NCBI GenBank assembly: GCA_964494205.1
Contig: CAZBRD010000009.1
Location: forward strand, 1-64,000
DNA from: JBBTCX01 sp964494205
Lineage (GTDB): Bacteria > Planctomycetota > Phycisphaerae > UBA1845
Direction: 5' to 3'
DNA length: 64,000 nucleotides
Of this stretch, positions 16,738 through 26,513 are shown piece by piece. The translations under genes and the position numbers were made by a program. The notes beneath the pieces are model-generated. The model had not been told where the DNA came from. It saw nothing but the letters and a program-made list of their open reading frames with translations, and searched no databases. The stretch's first letter is position 1, and each line of letters opens with the position of its first letter.

Positions 16738-17889
16738 TCAAACCGCGCGGAAACAATGAGCAATCTCTCGACGGCTCGCCTGAATGGCCGGCACAAGCCC
16801 GGCGATAACACCGACCCCTGCGGAAATCGCGAGGCCGATGAACACCATGCTCCAATTTGCGCGAATACTGATACTCAGGCCTTCGTTATACAAACTGAAA
16901 TTACCGAAATGTATGACCGCAAGGGCTGCAAAGGTACCCAGAACGCCGCCACTCATTCCTATGATCGCGCCTTCTGAAATAATTAGGCGCGCGATTAAGC
17001 CGCTACGAAATCCAAGCGTCTGAAGGACGGCATGTTCGCGCACTCGATCCTGCACGCTAAGTACGATGGCGTTTCCAACAAGTGCAAGGACCGCCGCTAG
17101 GCAACCCCAGCCCAAGAATTTTGTAAACGCAACAATCTCAACGATATCAGAACCTGCTTGTGCGACAAAAGCACGCTCCGGACGAGTTTGCGTTGGTTCT
17201 GCCTCGGTGCGGAACTCGTCATCGATGGCTTTAGCTACGGAATCAAGGTTAGAGGGTGAATCAACACGCACGTTGAATTGCGTGACAATACCCAAGCCTC
17301 CGCGCGAGGCAGACTGTTGTAAGAAGTCCAAATGCACGTATGCGACATTTTGGTCTTGAGGTTCGGACGACTTGATGATACCCGCCACGGTGACAGTAAC
17401 GCCCGATGCATCAAATGATTGACCCGTTTTGAACCCGCGACGGAGAGCTAGACGCTCCCCCACCAGCGCTGCATCGGATCGCTTGCGCCATTCGTCCAAT
17501 GATCCCTCAATCACGGTCCACGGCTGCGACAGAGCGCTTAAAGACTCGGCGGGCACACCCCGAAAAGTGACGACGTCAAGACTCGCCGCGCAGTTGGTCA
17601 CCACAATCTTTATGGGAATCACACTGGTGACGCCACCAATTTTCTCGATGCGGCTCTGGTAATGTTCAGGCAGCCGACTGGTAGCAGGACAAAAACGATT
17701 CTCACGGTAGACAATCAGGGTCTGATCCGCCGCATTCACTTCAGTCGCTTCATGTACGCCTCGCTGAAGTGTTTGCACGGTAATGAACAGAAACATTGCA
17801 ACAATGACGCCGCCCATCGTCAGGAGTGTGCGGGTACGATGTCGTATGACTTGCTTGAGCACCACAGGCATGTACCGAAATGCGATCAT
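16738..17889 (-). CDS. ABC transporter permease, FtsX/MacB family
   Basis: The ATG at 17889 overlaps the ATPase stop (ATGA) and starts MIAFRYMPVVLKQVIRHRTRTLL, the usual beginning of this family; a longer upstream frame lies inside the ATPase gene and is ignored. About 383 residues with an N-terminal membrane segment (TMGGVIVAMFLFITV), a periplasmic domain and the FtsX core VREHAVLQTLGFRSGLIA. It works with the ATPase and the adjacent permease. Confidence 0.85.
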   Translation of the reverse strand: MIAFRYMPVVLKQVIRHRTRTLLTMGGVIVAMFLFITVQTLQRGVHEATEVNAADQTLIVYRENRFCPATSRLPEHYQSRIEKIGGVTSVIPIKIVVTNCAASLDVVTFRGVPAESLSALSQPWTVIEGSLDEWRKRSDAALVGERLALRRGFKTGQSFDASGVTVTVAGIIKSSEPQDQNVAYVHLDFLQQSASRGGLGIVTQFNVRVDSPSNLDSVAKAIDDEFRTEAEPTQTRPERAFVAQAGSDIVEIVAFTKFLGWGCLAAVLALVGNAIVLSVQDRVREHAVLQTLGFRSGLIARLIISEGAIIGMSGGVLGTFAALAVIHFGNFSLYNEGLSISIRANWSMVFIGLAISAGVGVIAGLVPAIQASRREIAHCFRAV

Positions 17890-18608
17890 GTAAACACCTC
17901 CTCGCGTGCGGTTGTCCTTCTCGATTGCAGTTGTTCGGCCTCCAGCAATCGGCCTTTCTCCAAATGCAATGCGCGTTTGGCGTGGGAAGCACACTTGGCG
18001 TCGTGAGTGACCATCAATAGTGTTTTTCCCAACTCACGGTTGAGTCGCACCAGCAGCTTCATAATGGATGCCGCCGATTCCGCGTCGAGGTCGCCCGTGG
18101 GTTCATCTGCAACAATGATTTTGGGGTCGGTTACAATGGCCCGCGCGATGGCTACCCGCTGCTCTTGGCCACCAGAGAGTTGACGTGGGTAATGGTCGTG
18201 CCGATCAGCAATACCGACTAATTGCAAGACCTGAGCAACTCGCTCATGCCGTTGTCGAGTTGGTGTTTTTTGGAGCAGCAAGGGTAGCTCCACGTTTTCG
18301 TAGGCGGTCAGCACCGGCACTAGGTTATAGAGCTGAAAGATGTAACCGACATTTTCACTTCGCCAATCAGCGAGACGCGAGCGCGACAGTGATGCGATAT
18401 CCTGGCCCTGAATTCGCAGGCTCCCGGCGGTAGGTCGATCAATCCCCGCGATCAGGTTGAGGAGCGTTGTCTTCCCGCTTCCTGACGGTCCCATGAGCGC
18501 TAGAAAGTCACCCGCAGGGACATCTAGGTTCAGCTCATGCAGCGGCGTGATGGTGGCATCGCCCTTCTTATATGTCTTGGTAAGTTTTTGGCATTCAATC
18601 AATGTCAT
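17886..18608 (-). CDS. ABC transporter ATP-binding protein (LolD/MacB type)
   Basis: 240 residues with Walker A GPSGSGKTT (about 40-48), a Q-loop, signature LSGGQEQRVAIARAI (about 145-160), Walker B IIVADEPTGDLD and the switch His in VTHD. The GDLD after Walker B is typical of the LolD/FtsE/MacB group. It drives the exporter formed by the two downstream permeases and receives an adaptor from the upstream gene. Confidence 0.9.
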   Translation of the reverse strand: MTLIECQKLTKTYKKGDATITPLHELNLDVPAGDFLALMGPSGSGKTTLLNLIAGIDRPTAGSLRIQGQDIASLSRSRLADWRSENVGYIFQLYNLVPVLTAYENVELPLLLQKTPTRQRHERVAQVLQLVGIADRHDHYPRQLSGGQEQRVAIARAIVTDPKIIVADEPTGDLDAESAASIMKLLVRLNRELGKTLLMVTHDAKCASHAKRALHLEKGRLLEAEQLQSRRTTAREEVFT

Positions 18609-18610
18609 TT

Positions 18611-20095
18611 CTAGTCTCCCTGCTGGGCTGGCGAATCATCTGGCGCTTCACCTACAACTCGCACTCGCGTCCCTTCTCGGATAGAGTCGGGTGGATTAAA
18701 GATTATCCGATCTCCGGGCCGCAACCCGTCGTTGACAGCTAACAATCCTGCTCGGTTCGAGGTCTCGAGTTGTACCTTTCTCTCGGAGGCTACATCGGTT
18801 TGGTTTCTCGTATCATGCCCGACTACCCATACTCGTCCGGCATTTCCGCTGCGATCCAATACGACTCTGTCCGGAATCAATAAGCGCAGGCCCGATTGCG
18901 ACTGAAACCCATTTGCTTGAGGCGAGTGCGAGCTGATGCCGGCCGCAATCGAATCTTCGCTTGACCTCACGGCACCAGCGGATGTGGGCCGCGTATAGAA
19001 TCGTACGCGAGCGAGCATTTCCGGCTTGAGTGTTTCCACCGGATCTTCAATGGCTACCTTCACTTGTACTGTGTTGCGCTGAATGTTTGCTTCATGACCG
19101 ATTCTGGTTACTGCGCCGCGAAACACCTTGTCAGGCATCGCTTCCGTAACCACTTCGGCTGGTGAGCCAACTTGGACCTTGGCACACTCAGCCAACGGAA
19201 CATCTACCCGCACCTGCAGGTTTTGGGGGTCATAGAGCCGAACGATGGCACCCCCCATTGATTCTGATGCGGCAGACGACCCTTTGCGACTATTCATGGA
19301 TACTCTACTTCCCGGCTCCACGAATCTCGCCATGACCACACCAGGAATAGGCGAAACAATGTCCATGCGCTCTAGATTCAAACGGGCTTCAGTACAAGCG
19401 ACTTCTTGCGTGTGAACGCTTGCTTGAGCGCCGAGCAGCACCGCTTTTGCGGCTGCTATTTCCTCTTGGGCCGCAGTTTGGCGAAACTGCAATCCTGCAA
19501 GTTGGCTCTCTGGCGCTCCACCAGTTGCGGCAAGTTTGCGAGTTCGTGCTAATTGGTCTTCAACATCAGCCAACCTGGCCTCCGCAGCACGAATGTCCGC
19601 TTCCGCCTTCAATTGCGCGGCTCTTAGACCCGCAAGCTGCGCTTCCGCTGATTCGAGCGCGAGCCGTGAGTCAGTGTCCACCAGGCGCGCTATCACTTGT
19701 CCCACTTCAAGCCGATCTCCCTCAAGAACCAGGAGCTCGCGCACAATCCCTTCGGCAAGAGCCGGAACAACGGTCGAGTACGGAGCGGGCTCAATCCACC
19801 CCGGAGCCTGTACAAGCATGGTGGGTGCGCTCTGAATTCGAGAAGCCACGACACTCGTTTCCGCTGCTCCGCTCAGTCCTCCACCAGCGGCGGCATCCGT
19901 GATCACCGGTATAACATGAACTTCGGTAACGCCCTGGAACGTGCCCCTCGCCGAGTAAGCGAGAAGTCCCAATGTGCCGGTAATGATTATCGCGGGAACA
20001 AGAATTCGTGTTTTCCATCGTGATGGAGGACGAGGAATTTCTGGTGCTTCAGCATCGTTCTCTGGACGCGCCAAAGTGAGTAACGCTGAGTTCAT
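18611..20095 (-). CDS. HlyD-family membrane fusion protein of the ABC exporter
   Basis: The ATG at 20095 has AGGAG 9 nt upstream and is preferred over an upstream frame to 20170. About 494 residues: one membrane anchor near residue 35-50, a lipoyl-like half (GIVRELLVLEGDRLEVGQVIARL), a long Ala/Glu-rich coiled-coil hairpin, the second lipoyl half (DIVSPIPGVVMARFVEPGS) and a beta-barrel region. It should connect the inner-membrane exporter to the periplasm or outer membrane. First gene of the ATPase-permease operon. Confidence 0.85.
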   Translation of the reverse strand: MNSALLTLARPENDAEAPEIPRPPSRWKTRILVPAIIITGTLGLLAYSARGTFQGVTEVHVIPVITDAAAGGGLSGAAETSVVASRIQSAPTMLVQAPGWIEPAPYSTVVPALAEGIVRELLVLEGDRLEVGQVIARLVDTDSRLALESAEAQLAGLRAAQLKAEADIRAAEARLADVEDQLARTRKLAATGGAPESQLAGLQFRQTAAQEEIAAAKAVLLGAQASVHTQEVACTEARLNLERMDIVSPIPGVVMARFVEPGSRVSMNSRKGSSAASESMGGAIVRLYDPQNLQVRVDVPLAECAKVQVGSPAEVVTEAMPDKVFRGAVTRIGHEANIQRNTVQVKVAIEDPVETLKPEMLARVRFYTRPTSAGAVRSSEDSIAAGISSHSPQANGFQSQSGLRLLIPDRVVLDRSGNAGRVWVVGHDTRNQTDVASERKVQLETSNRAGLLAVNDGLRPGDRIIFNPPDSIREGTRVRVVGEAPDDSPAQQGD

Positions 20096-20218
20096 ATAGC
20101 AAACTCCTGATAAGTTTTCTGTCTGGCAATCACAATATCTGCGCATTTTTTTGCGCATTGAAACCGGCAAGCACTTTGCGCATAGGCAAAGCGCATTAGT
20201 GGCGACTTGTGATTGCTA

Positions 20219-20584
20219 TCAGATCAGAAGAGGGGTGAATCGTGGAAGATCAGGAGGCGATCGATGCGATGAATGAAGAAGTGTTGCACCCAGATCAGCG
20301 GGTACCAATGTCAATGTGTCGAATAAGAAAACGTCTGTAGGCACCAGTTCAAGCGAAGCAAACTTACTTGACGCCTCATACGCTACGCCGTTCCCTGAGC
20401 AAAAGCACGTAGAGCTTTCATCGGAAAGTTCCGAAGGTCGAGAAGGTGCATTTTCATCTTCGTTTGGACAACAACACCGTCGAGGTGACTTCGAATTGTC
20501 GTCGTCCGCTGCGCAGAGTCCACATGCCAAAGGACAGCCGACGCCGATCCAAACGACAAGCAAAAATGAAACGACCTTACTCAT
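20219..20584 (-). CDS. Small Cys-rich secreted protein upstream of ABC exporter
   Basis: 121 residues with an N-terminal signal (VVSFLLVVWIGVGCPLACGLC) and a Cys-rich segment (RRCCCPNEDE, STCFCSG). Not recognised. A second protein of similar plan lies before the CzcCBA-type operon (36160-36537), and both end in a short hydrophobic LLI. It may bind or sense metal or copper in the envelope; this is inferred from the cysteines and the position. Confidence 0.5.
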   Translation of the reverse strand: MSKVVSFLLVVWIGVGCPLACGLCAADDDNSKSPRRCCCPNEDENAPSRPSELSDESSTCFCSGNGVAYEASSKFASLELVPTDVFLFDTLTLVPADLGATLLHSSHRSPPDLPRFTPLLI

Positions 20585-20774
20585 TACTTTTCTAAGTATA
20601 TGGTGACCTCAAAGACCAGTCAATTTTCTTATCGGCGCTGAAGGCCGTCGTCCTCAGTTAGCGGTACAAAAAACAACTTTTCAATTACTTAGCAATCCCA
20701 TTGTGTTTGTTGGCTTCGAGTCACACGAAGATGTCAAAATCCTAAAATTCGAAGTCGCAGCGCATCTGGCTTCC

Positions 20775-21209
20775 CTATTCTCGTGCTTTTTCTTCCCACC
20801 GAATTCTCAGGATGCTGCCTGGTGCCGGAACGAAGGGAAAATTCACCGAGAAGCCACCTCCCCCCTTCGGAAGCAAAGCAGATAGTTGATACTCAACATT
20901 GCGACGTTCAAGCTCGTGTCCATCGGCAGACTCAATAATCAGATGAACGGTTCCGACTTGTTCGGGAGCGGCTTCTTGTGATTGTCCCGTGATTCGTCCA
21001 TGAACATTCAACGTCGCTCCTTTGGCAGACGCATGGGCGAATCGCAGTCGCGTTCCCGGTAACGACTCCGTAACCAGTCTTAGGGTACCGTCGTCGATCA
21101 AGTCTCGATGTCGCGGACGAAAAGCCACCCACCACACGGCAGTGCCTATCTGCAACAACAGAAGTACTGCCGCTATCAGTGCTATTCGTCGTTCAGTACG
21201 GCGTTTCAT
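20775..21209 (-). CDS. Membrane-anchored hypothetical protein
   Basis: From the ATG at 21209: MKRRTERR followed by one membrane segment (ALIAAVLLLLQIGTAVWWVAF) and a roughly 110-residue external beta-rich domain ending in VPAPGSILRIRWEEK. A GTG at 21278 would add a second hydrophobic stretch and cannot be excluded. Not recognised. It is the last gene of the P-type ATPase operon, 65-130 bp after the ATPase. Confidence 0.55.
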   Translation of the reverse strand: MKRRTERRIALIAAVLLLLQIGTAVWWVAFRPRHRDLIDDGTLRLVTESLPGTRLRFAHASAKGATLNVHGRITGQSQEAAPEQVGTVHLIIESADGHELERRNVEYQLSALLPKGGGGFSVNFPFVPAPGSILRIRWEEKARE

Positions 21210-21342
21210 ATCGGTAATGGTCACGCAGAAGGAAGTCAAGGCGACAATTGCAAAGACGATGTTCTTAACAAAAAACACGAGACGTGAGGGAAACTAACCC
21301 TCGGCGAACGCCTCTAAAGTGGTTGTCAGAATTCATAAGAAC

Positions 21343-23598
21343 TCAGCGTAAGTTAGAGTTGGTGAGCAACCTCAAACCATTGAAAGTAACCAAGAGCGAC
21401 GCCCCCATGTCAGCCGCGATGGCCGTCCAAAGTGTCGCAATACCAAAAAGCGCGAGTACGAAGAAGAGGACCTTGATGGCAATTGCAAACGTAATGTTCT
21501 GAATAAGGATGCGCCGCGCTTGTCGACTTATGCGAACAAAGTCGCTCAAGGCACGTAGGTCATCAGCCATAAGCGCGACATCGGCGGTCTCAAGCGCCAC
21601 ATCAGTCCCTGCGACACCCATGGCGAATCCAATGGTCGCTTTGGCGAGAGCTGGCGCATCGTTGACACCGTCACCAACCATGCCGACGTCGGCCCAGCGG
21701 GAAATAAGCTCATCAATGGCGCTTAGCTTTTCTTCCGGCAATAGATTCCCCCGTGCATCGTCAATTCCTACCGCACGAGCAATAGCATCGGCAGTTCGTT
21801 GGTTGTCGCCTGTGAGCATTACGGTCCGAAGACCCAACGCACGAAGATCGCGCAAGGCCTCAACGCTCGTCTGCCGGACTGAATCTGCGACAGCCAAAAC
21901 GCCCAATACTTCGTGCGATGATGCAACAACAATGGCGGTCTTACCTTGAGATTCTAACTCGTTAAGAAGAGCTTCGATTCTTGACGAGCATACGCCGCGC
22001 TCTTCTGCCAGTCGGTGGTTGCCGACAAAATAAGTCTCGCCGCCAATTCGCCCTTCTACACCACGAGCCGTCATCGATCTGAAATCGTTAACCGCCATTA
22101 GCGTGCGACCTGATGCATCTTGCACGTCGTTCCACGCGGCAAATACAGCTCTAGCTACGGGGTGATCCGAATTAGCATCGAGGCTTGCTGCGATTTGCAG
22201 CACGTCATTCGAATCTCTCGTGTCCAGTGGAAGAATGTCAGTGACCTTCGGCCTTCCTTCAGTAATCGTACCAGTCTTGTCGAGGGCAATGGCTCTAATC
22301 TTGTGTCCTCGTTCCAAGTAGAGACCTCCCTTGATGAGGATGCCACGGCGGGTAGCAGCAGTAAGGCCGCTTACGACCGTGACCGGCGTCGAGATTACCA
22401 AGGCACAGGGACAGGCAATGACAAGGAGCACAAGGGCTTTATAGAGCCACGGCGTCAATGGTTCGTTGAAAAAAAGCCAGGGGCACAATGCGAGCAAGAG
22501 CGCAATTGCGCAAATTGTCGGTGTATAAAAACGAGCGAAGTTATCTACAAAGCGCTGTGTGGGAGCGCGGCTTGATTGAGCCTCCTGAACCGAGCGAATG
22601 ATACGTGCGATGGTCGTGTCATCCACGCCACCCGTCGTGCGAAACTCTAATAAGCCGTTTCCATTGATCGTGCCCGCGAAAACTGAGTCTCCTTCTGATT
22701 TGTCGACAGGAATGCTCTCACCTGTAACTGGAGCTTGGTTCACGGAGGATGCACCGGCTACGATGACGCCGTCCAAGGCCAAGCGCTCACCGGGCTTCAC
22801 GCGCACGATCGACCCGGTCGACACGGCGGCGGCTGGGGTTTCCCTCCACGAACCGTCGGGCTGTTTTACGCTAGCCACCTCGGGGGCCATCTCCATGAGC
22901 GCACGGATGGCGTTACGGGCGCGGTCCAGAGAGAAGCGTTCGACGTACTCAGCTAGAGAGAAGAGGAAAACGACGACTGCTGCTTCCGGCCACTCGCCAA
23001 TGATGCACGCGCCGATTACCGCGACACTCATCAAGAAGTTGATGTTGAGCGTCAAGTTTCGCAGGGCGGCAAACCCTTTTCGCAACACTGGGTGTCCGCC
23101 GACCATAATCGAAGCGATTGACATTCCAATGATGGAGAAAGAATCTTCCACACCGGTTTTCAACGCCCAGACTTCTGCCGCCAAAGCCATCACGCCAGAA
23201 ACAATAAGTCGGATAATCTCACGATTCATTCGAGCCGAATACCCGGCAGGTTTGGGGTCTTGAGCAAGAGCAGATGAGTCGTAACCGGTTGCGGCTTCAA
23301 CCGGTGTTGCCGTCAATCCCACTTCACGCAGTGAACTAATGATGGTTTCTTCGTCGGGCAGCTCGTGGATAACCGTGAGCCTCCGATTGAAAAGATCGAA
23401 CTCCAATGCGCTAACGCCTTCCAATCGCTGAAGGCGCGCGCGGGCGACAGATTCCTCGGCGGGACAATCAAGTTCTGCGATGGTGAATTTCGAAGTCTTT
23501 TTCTCCATGTAAATAAGCGTTCCGTTCCTGCTATTACATGCTGGGCAACCCCGACGCCCATCTGTGCTTCGAGCACTTAAGGCATGATCACTCGTCAT
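21343..23598 (-). CDS. P1B-type heavy-metal-translocating ATPase (Zn/Cd/Pb type)
   Basis: 751 residues. The ATG at 23598 has GGGGAG 6 nt upstream and overlaps the previous gene. An N-terminal CPAC pair is followed by a HMA-like domain with DCPAEE. The core has the transmembrane CPC (VIACPCALVIST), phosphorylation loop DKTGTITEG, and MVGDGVNDAPAL. The last membrane part reads ADMGASLLVTFNGLRLL, with the Asp typical of Zn/Cd/Pb exporters. It pumps divalent soft metal ions out of the cytoplasm. It lies at the end of a co-oriented cluster with the cytochrome pair. Confidence 0.85.
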   Translation of the reverse strand: MTSDHALSARSTDGRRGCPACNSRNGTLIYMEKKTSKFTIAELDCPAEESVARARLQRLEGVSALEFDLFNRRLTVIHELPDEETIISSLREVGLTATPVEAATGYDSSALAQDPKPAGYSARMNREIIRLIVSGVMALAAEVWALKTGVEDSFSIIGMSIASIMVGGHPVLRKGFAALRNLTLNINFLMSVAVIGACIIGEWPEAAVVVFLFSLAEYVERFSLDRARNAIRALMEMAPEVASVKQPDGSWRETPAAAVSTGSIVRVKPGERLALDGVIVAGASSVNQAPVTGESIPVDKSEGDSVFAGTINGNGLLEFRTTGGVDDTTIARIIRSVQEAQSSRAPTQRFVDNFARFYTPTICAIALLLALCPWLFFNEPLTPWLYKALVLLVIACPCALVISTPVTVVSGLTAATRRGILIKGGLYLERGHKIRAIALDKTGTITEGRPKVTDILPLDTRDSNDVLQIAASLDANSDHPVARAVFAAWNDVQDASGRTLMAVNDFRSMTARGVEGRIGGETYFVGNHRLAEERGVCSSRIEALLNELESQGKTAIVVASSHEVLGVLAVADSVRQTSVEALRDLRALGLRTVMLTGDNQRTADAIARAVGIDDARGNLLPEEKLSAIDELISRWADVGMVGDGVNDAPALAKATIGFAMGVAGTDVALETADVALMADDLRALSDFVRISRQARRILIQNITFAIAIKVLFFVLALFGIATLWTAIAADMGASLLVTFNGLRLLTNSNLR

Positions 23599-24056
23599 GA
23601 ACTCCCCAGCGACTCACGGACTGCAATACTGCAATCATCTCCAGGTTGAGCGCAAGTGCCGTGATGATGCATGATTCTAAGGATGGTGAGTTCGGTCATC
23701 TTGAACTCATGGGGTATGACCAGATGACTGTCAAATGAACCGTGCCGCGCGCGCGAACTGCGTGGGACATGCTTTACATCACTGCATTCTGATGCAATTT
23801 CCTTTCCTTCGGGTGAAATCAGGATGACATGAACGTGCCCTGGATTGGTGTAACGACGGACATAGCCTTTGATTCCAAGAGATTCCTCGTTACGGCGTAT
23901 TGAGACGTCCCGGTAGTAACCTTTTTTGCTCGGAAAGTACTCTAATCGTGAAAGACCTGTCCCTGTCAGGTCATGTGTTTGGAGATGGCAACCACAAAGG
24001 AAGATGAGGCAGAGCACACCGACTCCAAACTTCAGAGATTTGCAATCATGAATCAT
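23595..24056 (-). CDS. Small lipoprotein
   Basis: 153 residues with a lipobox signal (LCLIFLCGCH). The central part GYYRDVSIRRN...GIKGYVRRYTNPGHVHVILISPEGKEI is also found, broken, at 28866-29160 on the same strand, so a duplicate has decayed there. It overlaps both neighbours by 4 bp and must belong to the metal cluster. Its C-terminus holds MHHHGTC, a possible metal ligand. Function not known. Confidence 0.65.
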   Translation of the reverse strand: MIHDCKSLKFGVGVLCLIFLCGCHLQTHDLTGTGLSRLEYFPSKKGYYRDVSIRRNEESLGIKGYVRRYTNPGHVHVILISPEGKEIASECSDVKHVPRSSRARHGSFDSHLVIPHEFKMTELTILRIMHHHGTCAQPGDDCSIAVRESLGSS

Positions 24057-25225
24057 GGAAAAGCCTCAAACGGACTTGAGAACCTTGAGTCTGCGAGGAA
24101 AGTCTCGTCAGTAAGTGCTTCTAAGAACGCAATCAGATCTTCTCGCTCTGTTTCACTCAATGTAAATCCACGAATGAACCCGCTCTTGTATGGATTCGTG
24201 CGCCCATCACCGGCGTTAGGACCGTCTTCCAAAAGTCGTCCACCTGCCTCGTAGTGCATAATCACGTCTTCGAGCGTAGAAGCACTCCCGTCGTGAAAAT
24301 ACGGAGCCGTTACGGCAACATTATGCAGACTGGGGGCGCGAAACTTTCCCATGTCTTGGGGGTTGCTTGTGAACTTTACAAGTCCTTGATCGATTGCCGG
24401 ATAGGCACCCAAACCATCGACATTGTATAACCCAATGTTATGAAATGAGACTTCTTCAAACACGGTACCGTCATGGCGCGTGGCCTGCGAAAAATGAAAC
24501 CCCCCGTGGCAATGGTGGCATTCGAGTCTTTCCGAAAAGAATAACTCAGCACCGCGACGTGCAGGTTCAGTTAGGGCTGAGTCCTCTCCTTGGTAGATTG
24601 CTTGGTGCCATCGCGAGTTGCCAGCAATCATGGTGCGAAGAAACGACGAAATGGCCCGCACGATATGGTCAATCGAGTAGGGGTCCTCATCGTCGGGAAA
24701 GGCCAAGTTGAATAGCTGTTGATATTGTTCGTTTTCTCGAAATCTTTGAAGAATCAAGTCTTCATTGCCGGTTATGCCAAGTTCAACCGGGTTCTCCCCG
24801 AACATCGGGATTAACATTTGTTGTTCGAACTCGGTCACGAGTCGGCTTGACCATGTCAAGGTGGAGTAATAAACCGCATTAGCTAGTCCTGGTGCGTTTC
24901 GCACCGTCAACTGCCCAGTCGACCCAATCGATGTGGTCCAAGGATCGGCGAAACCATTCCGTTGAACATGACAAGAAGCACAGGCTTGAGTTCCGTTTCC
25001 GGAGAGCTGTTTATCATAAAACAGATATCGGCCGAGTTCGATCTTCTCCGCCGTCGGTGGGTTGCTCTCTGGAACCACAGGCATTGGAAAACCTTTAGGA
25101 AGATTCCAGTCGAAGCTCGAAGACTCGGGAGTTGCGTTGTCCTTCGGGATGGGTACACAACTTAGCAGCGTGCAAACTCCCCCAATGAGACATCGGACTT
25201 TTCGAATTGAATTATTCTCGAGCAT
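24053..25225 (-). CDS. mbnH: MbnH-type di-heme cytochrome c peroxidase-like enzyme
   Basis: 390 residues, lipobox-like LLSCVP near residue 20. Two CxxCH haem motifs (ACASCHVQRNG near 80, CHHCHGG near 236), and the family features RNAPGLAN, FRAPSLHNVAVTAPYFHDGS and the C-terminal LIAFLEALTDE. The arrangement directly after an MbnP-type gene matches the pair described as metallo-mystery pair / MbnPH, in which MbnH oxidises a tryptophan of MbnP to kynurenine and so makes a copper site. Ordinary MauG/CcpA peroxidase is the alternative; context favours MbnH. Confidence 0.8.
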   Translation of the reverse strand: MLENNSIRKVRCLIGGVCTLLSCVPIPKDNATPESSSFDWNLPKGFPMPVVPESNPPTAEKIELGRYLFYDKQLSGNGTQACASCHVQRNGFADPWTTSIGSTGQLTVRNAPGLANAVYYSTLTWSSRLVTEFEQQMLIPMFGENPVELGITGNEDLILQRFRENEQYQQLFNLAFPDDEDPYSIDHIVRAISSFLRTMIAGNSRWHQAIYQGEDSALTEPARRGAELFFSERLECHHCHGGFHFSQATRHDGTVFEEVSFHNIGLYNVDGLGAYPAIDQGLVKFTSNPQDMGKFRAPSLHNVAVTAPYFHDGSASTLEDVIMHYEAGGRLLEDGPNAGDGRTNPYKSGFIRGFTLSETEREDLIAFLEALTDETFLADSRFSSPFEAFP

Positions 25226-25257
25226 GTTCTATTCGCAGCCCTTTTCACCATTAGGTC

Positions 25258-26457
25258 CTATTCGTGATGTCCGCCTTCCACCGTCTGTGGTTCACAACCG
25301 GGATCACTTTCGCAAACAGAGGAAAGATACGCCGCCAGGTCATCGAAATCCGCTGACGTTAGAACAGCAAATTTCACACCTCCAGGGTGCGGGCCTTCGT
25401 CGCGTGCGTGTTCCAAAAGATGGTTGAGAGCAGACGGCCGAATATCGGGTCCCAATCCGCCGGAACCATCATTCCCATGACAGCCTGCACAGGCCAACAC
25501 TTCTCCTCCCACGGTCAGGCGAGGCGTAGAAAACGTTGATGCGCCGCGGCTGATGGCAGCCTCCATGCCAACTTCTGATTCTTCTATGGAGCGAAGTCGA
25601 AAAACGGTCTGACTGGCACAATCCTCGGTACATCGACCGGTTGTGAAATCCAATCCGAAATTCGGAAACACAGGCGTGCATTCGTTAACATCATCAGGAA
25701 AGGATTGGCATCCCGCCGCCGTATCCGGCGTATCCTGGCTCAAATCCGATGCCAAGTAGAGCGTTAAAAGGTCGAAAACGATGGTGTCATGGTCGGAGTC
25801 AAATGAGCTGAACGCGATCTGCGGTCGATTCGGACGGCCGCATTCACTGGCCGGAGGATCTGCGGGACCCTCTGATTCGCACATCGTGCTGCCAACGTGG
25901 ACGCTCCACTGCAATCCAGCTTCCGTTTCGAGATCGACGCGCACAAACTTGTAGCCGATTGACCAAGCCCAATACATGGCCGAAACGTTTAGCGGGGTGG
26001 GAGCCGCTGCGAGATCGTCGTGATTCATGTCGAAGGGGACACCGAGGTCAAAGAGAATTCCGTTGTACGAACCATCGGGCACGGTTCCGGTAATTTCCCC
26101 GTTTACGTCCGCGTTGCCTGCGTCACTACATTTTCCGGTACCGTCTTCAAAATCGAGTAACGCTACGTTTTGGACCTGCCATTTGCCGTCCTGTTCGAGT
26201 GTTAGGGGGACCTCTTCGCCGCCCGCATTCACCAAGCGAATGTTGGAAACGTAGAATCGAAGGTCGAGAACCTCAGCATTTTCACCCGTCGTCCCTAAGC
26301 CGCTATACATTTGGCCGCATCTGGCTGATTCATTGCCTACAGATGCTGCAAACTTCAAAACAACCCGATGCTTTGCCTCCCCATTGTTGCCGTCGCAGCC
26401 TGTAATCGTGATTATTGCGGCTCCGAGAGCCAGCCATCGCAATAGAGAAACGCCCAT
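25258..26457 (-). CDS. mbnP: MbnP-type copper-binding protein fused to a c-type cytochrome domain
   Basis: 399 residues with a lipobox signal (ITITGCDG). Residues about 30-275 follow the MbnP (four-Cys metallo-mystery) pattern: LRFYVSNIRL, VALLDFEDGTGKC, GILFDLGVPFDMNH, the Trp-rich MYWAWSIGYKFVRVD (near 165-180), paired cysteines and TLYLASDL. A C-terminal domain with ACAGCHGNDGSGG (CxxCH) and a distal FAVLTSADFDDLAAYLSSV is a fused cytochrome c. The partner enzyme is the next gene. The fusion to cytochrome is unusual in my knowledge of the pair and may route electrons or peroxide chemistry directly to the substrate domain. Confidence 0.75.
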   Translation of the reverse strand: MGVSLLRWLALGAAIITITGCDGNNGEAKHRVVLKFAASVGNESARCGQMYSGLGTTGENAEVLDLRFYVSNIRLVNAGGEEVPLTLEQDGKWQVQNVALLDFEDGTGKCSDAGNADVNGEITGTVPDGSYNGILFDLGVPFDMNHDDLAAAPTPLNVSAMYWAWSIGYKFVRVDLETEAGLQWSVHVGSTMCESEGPADPPASECGRPNRPQIAFSSFDSDHDTIVFDLLTLYLASDLSQDTPDTAAGCQSFPDDVNECTPVFPNFGLDFTTGRCTEDCASQTVFRLRSIEESEVGMEAAISRGASTFSTPRLTVGGEVLACAGCHGNDGSGGLGPDIRPSALNHLLEHARDEGPHPGGVKFAVLTSADFDDLAAYLSSVCESDPGCEPQTVEGGHHE

Positions 26458-26513
26458 TCTAAACTCCTATCAGAACTTTTGTTCACCAACCATCGCCACC
26501 GTGCGGCGCTGAC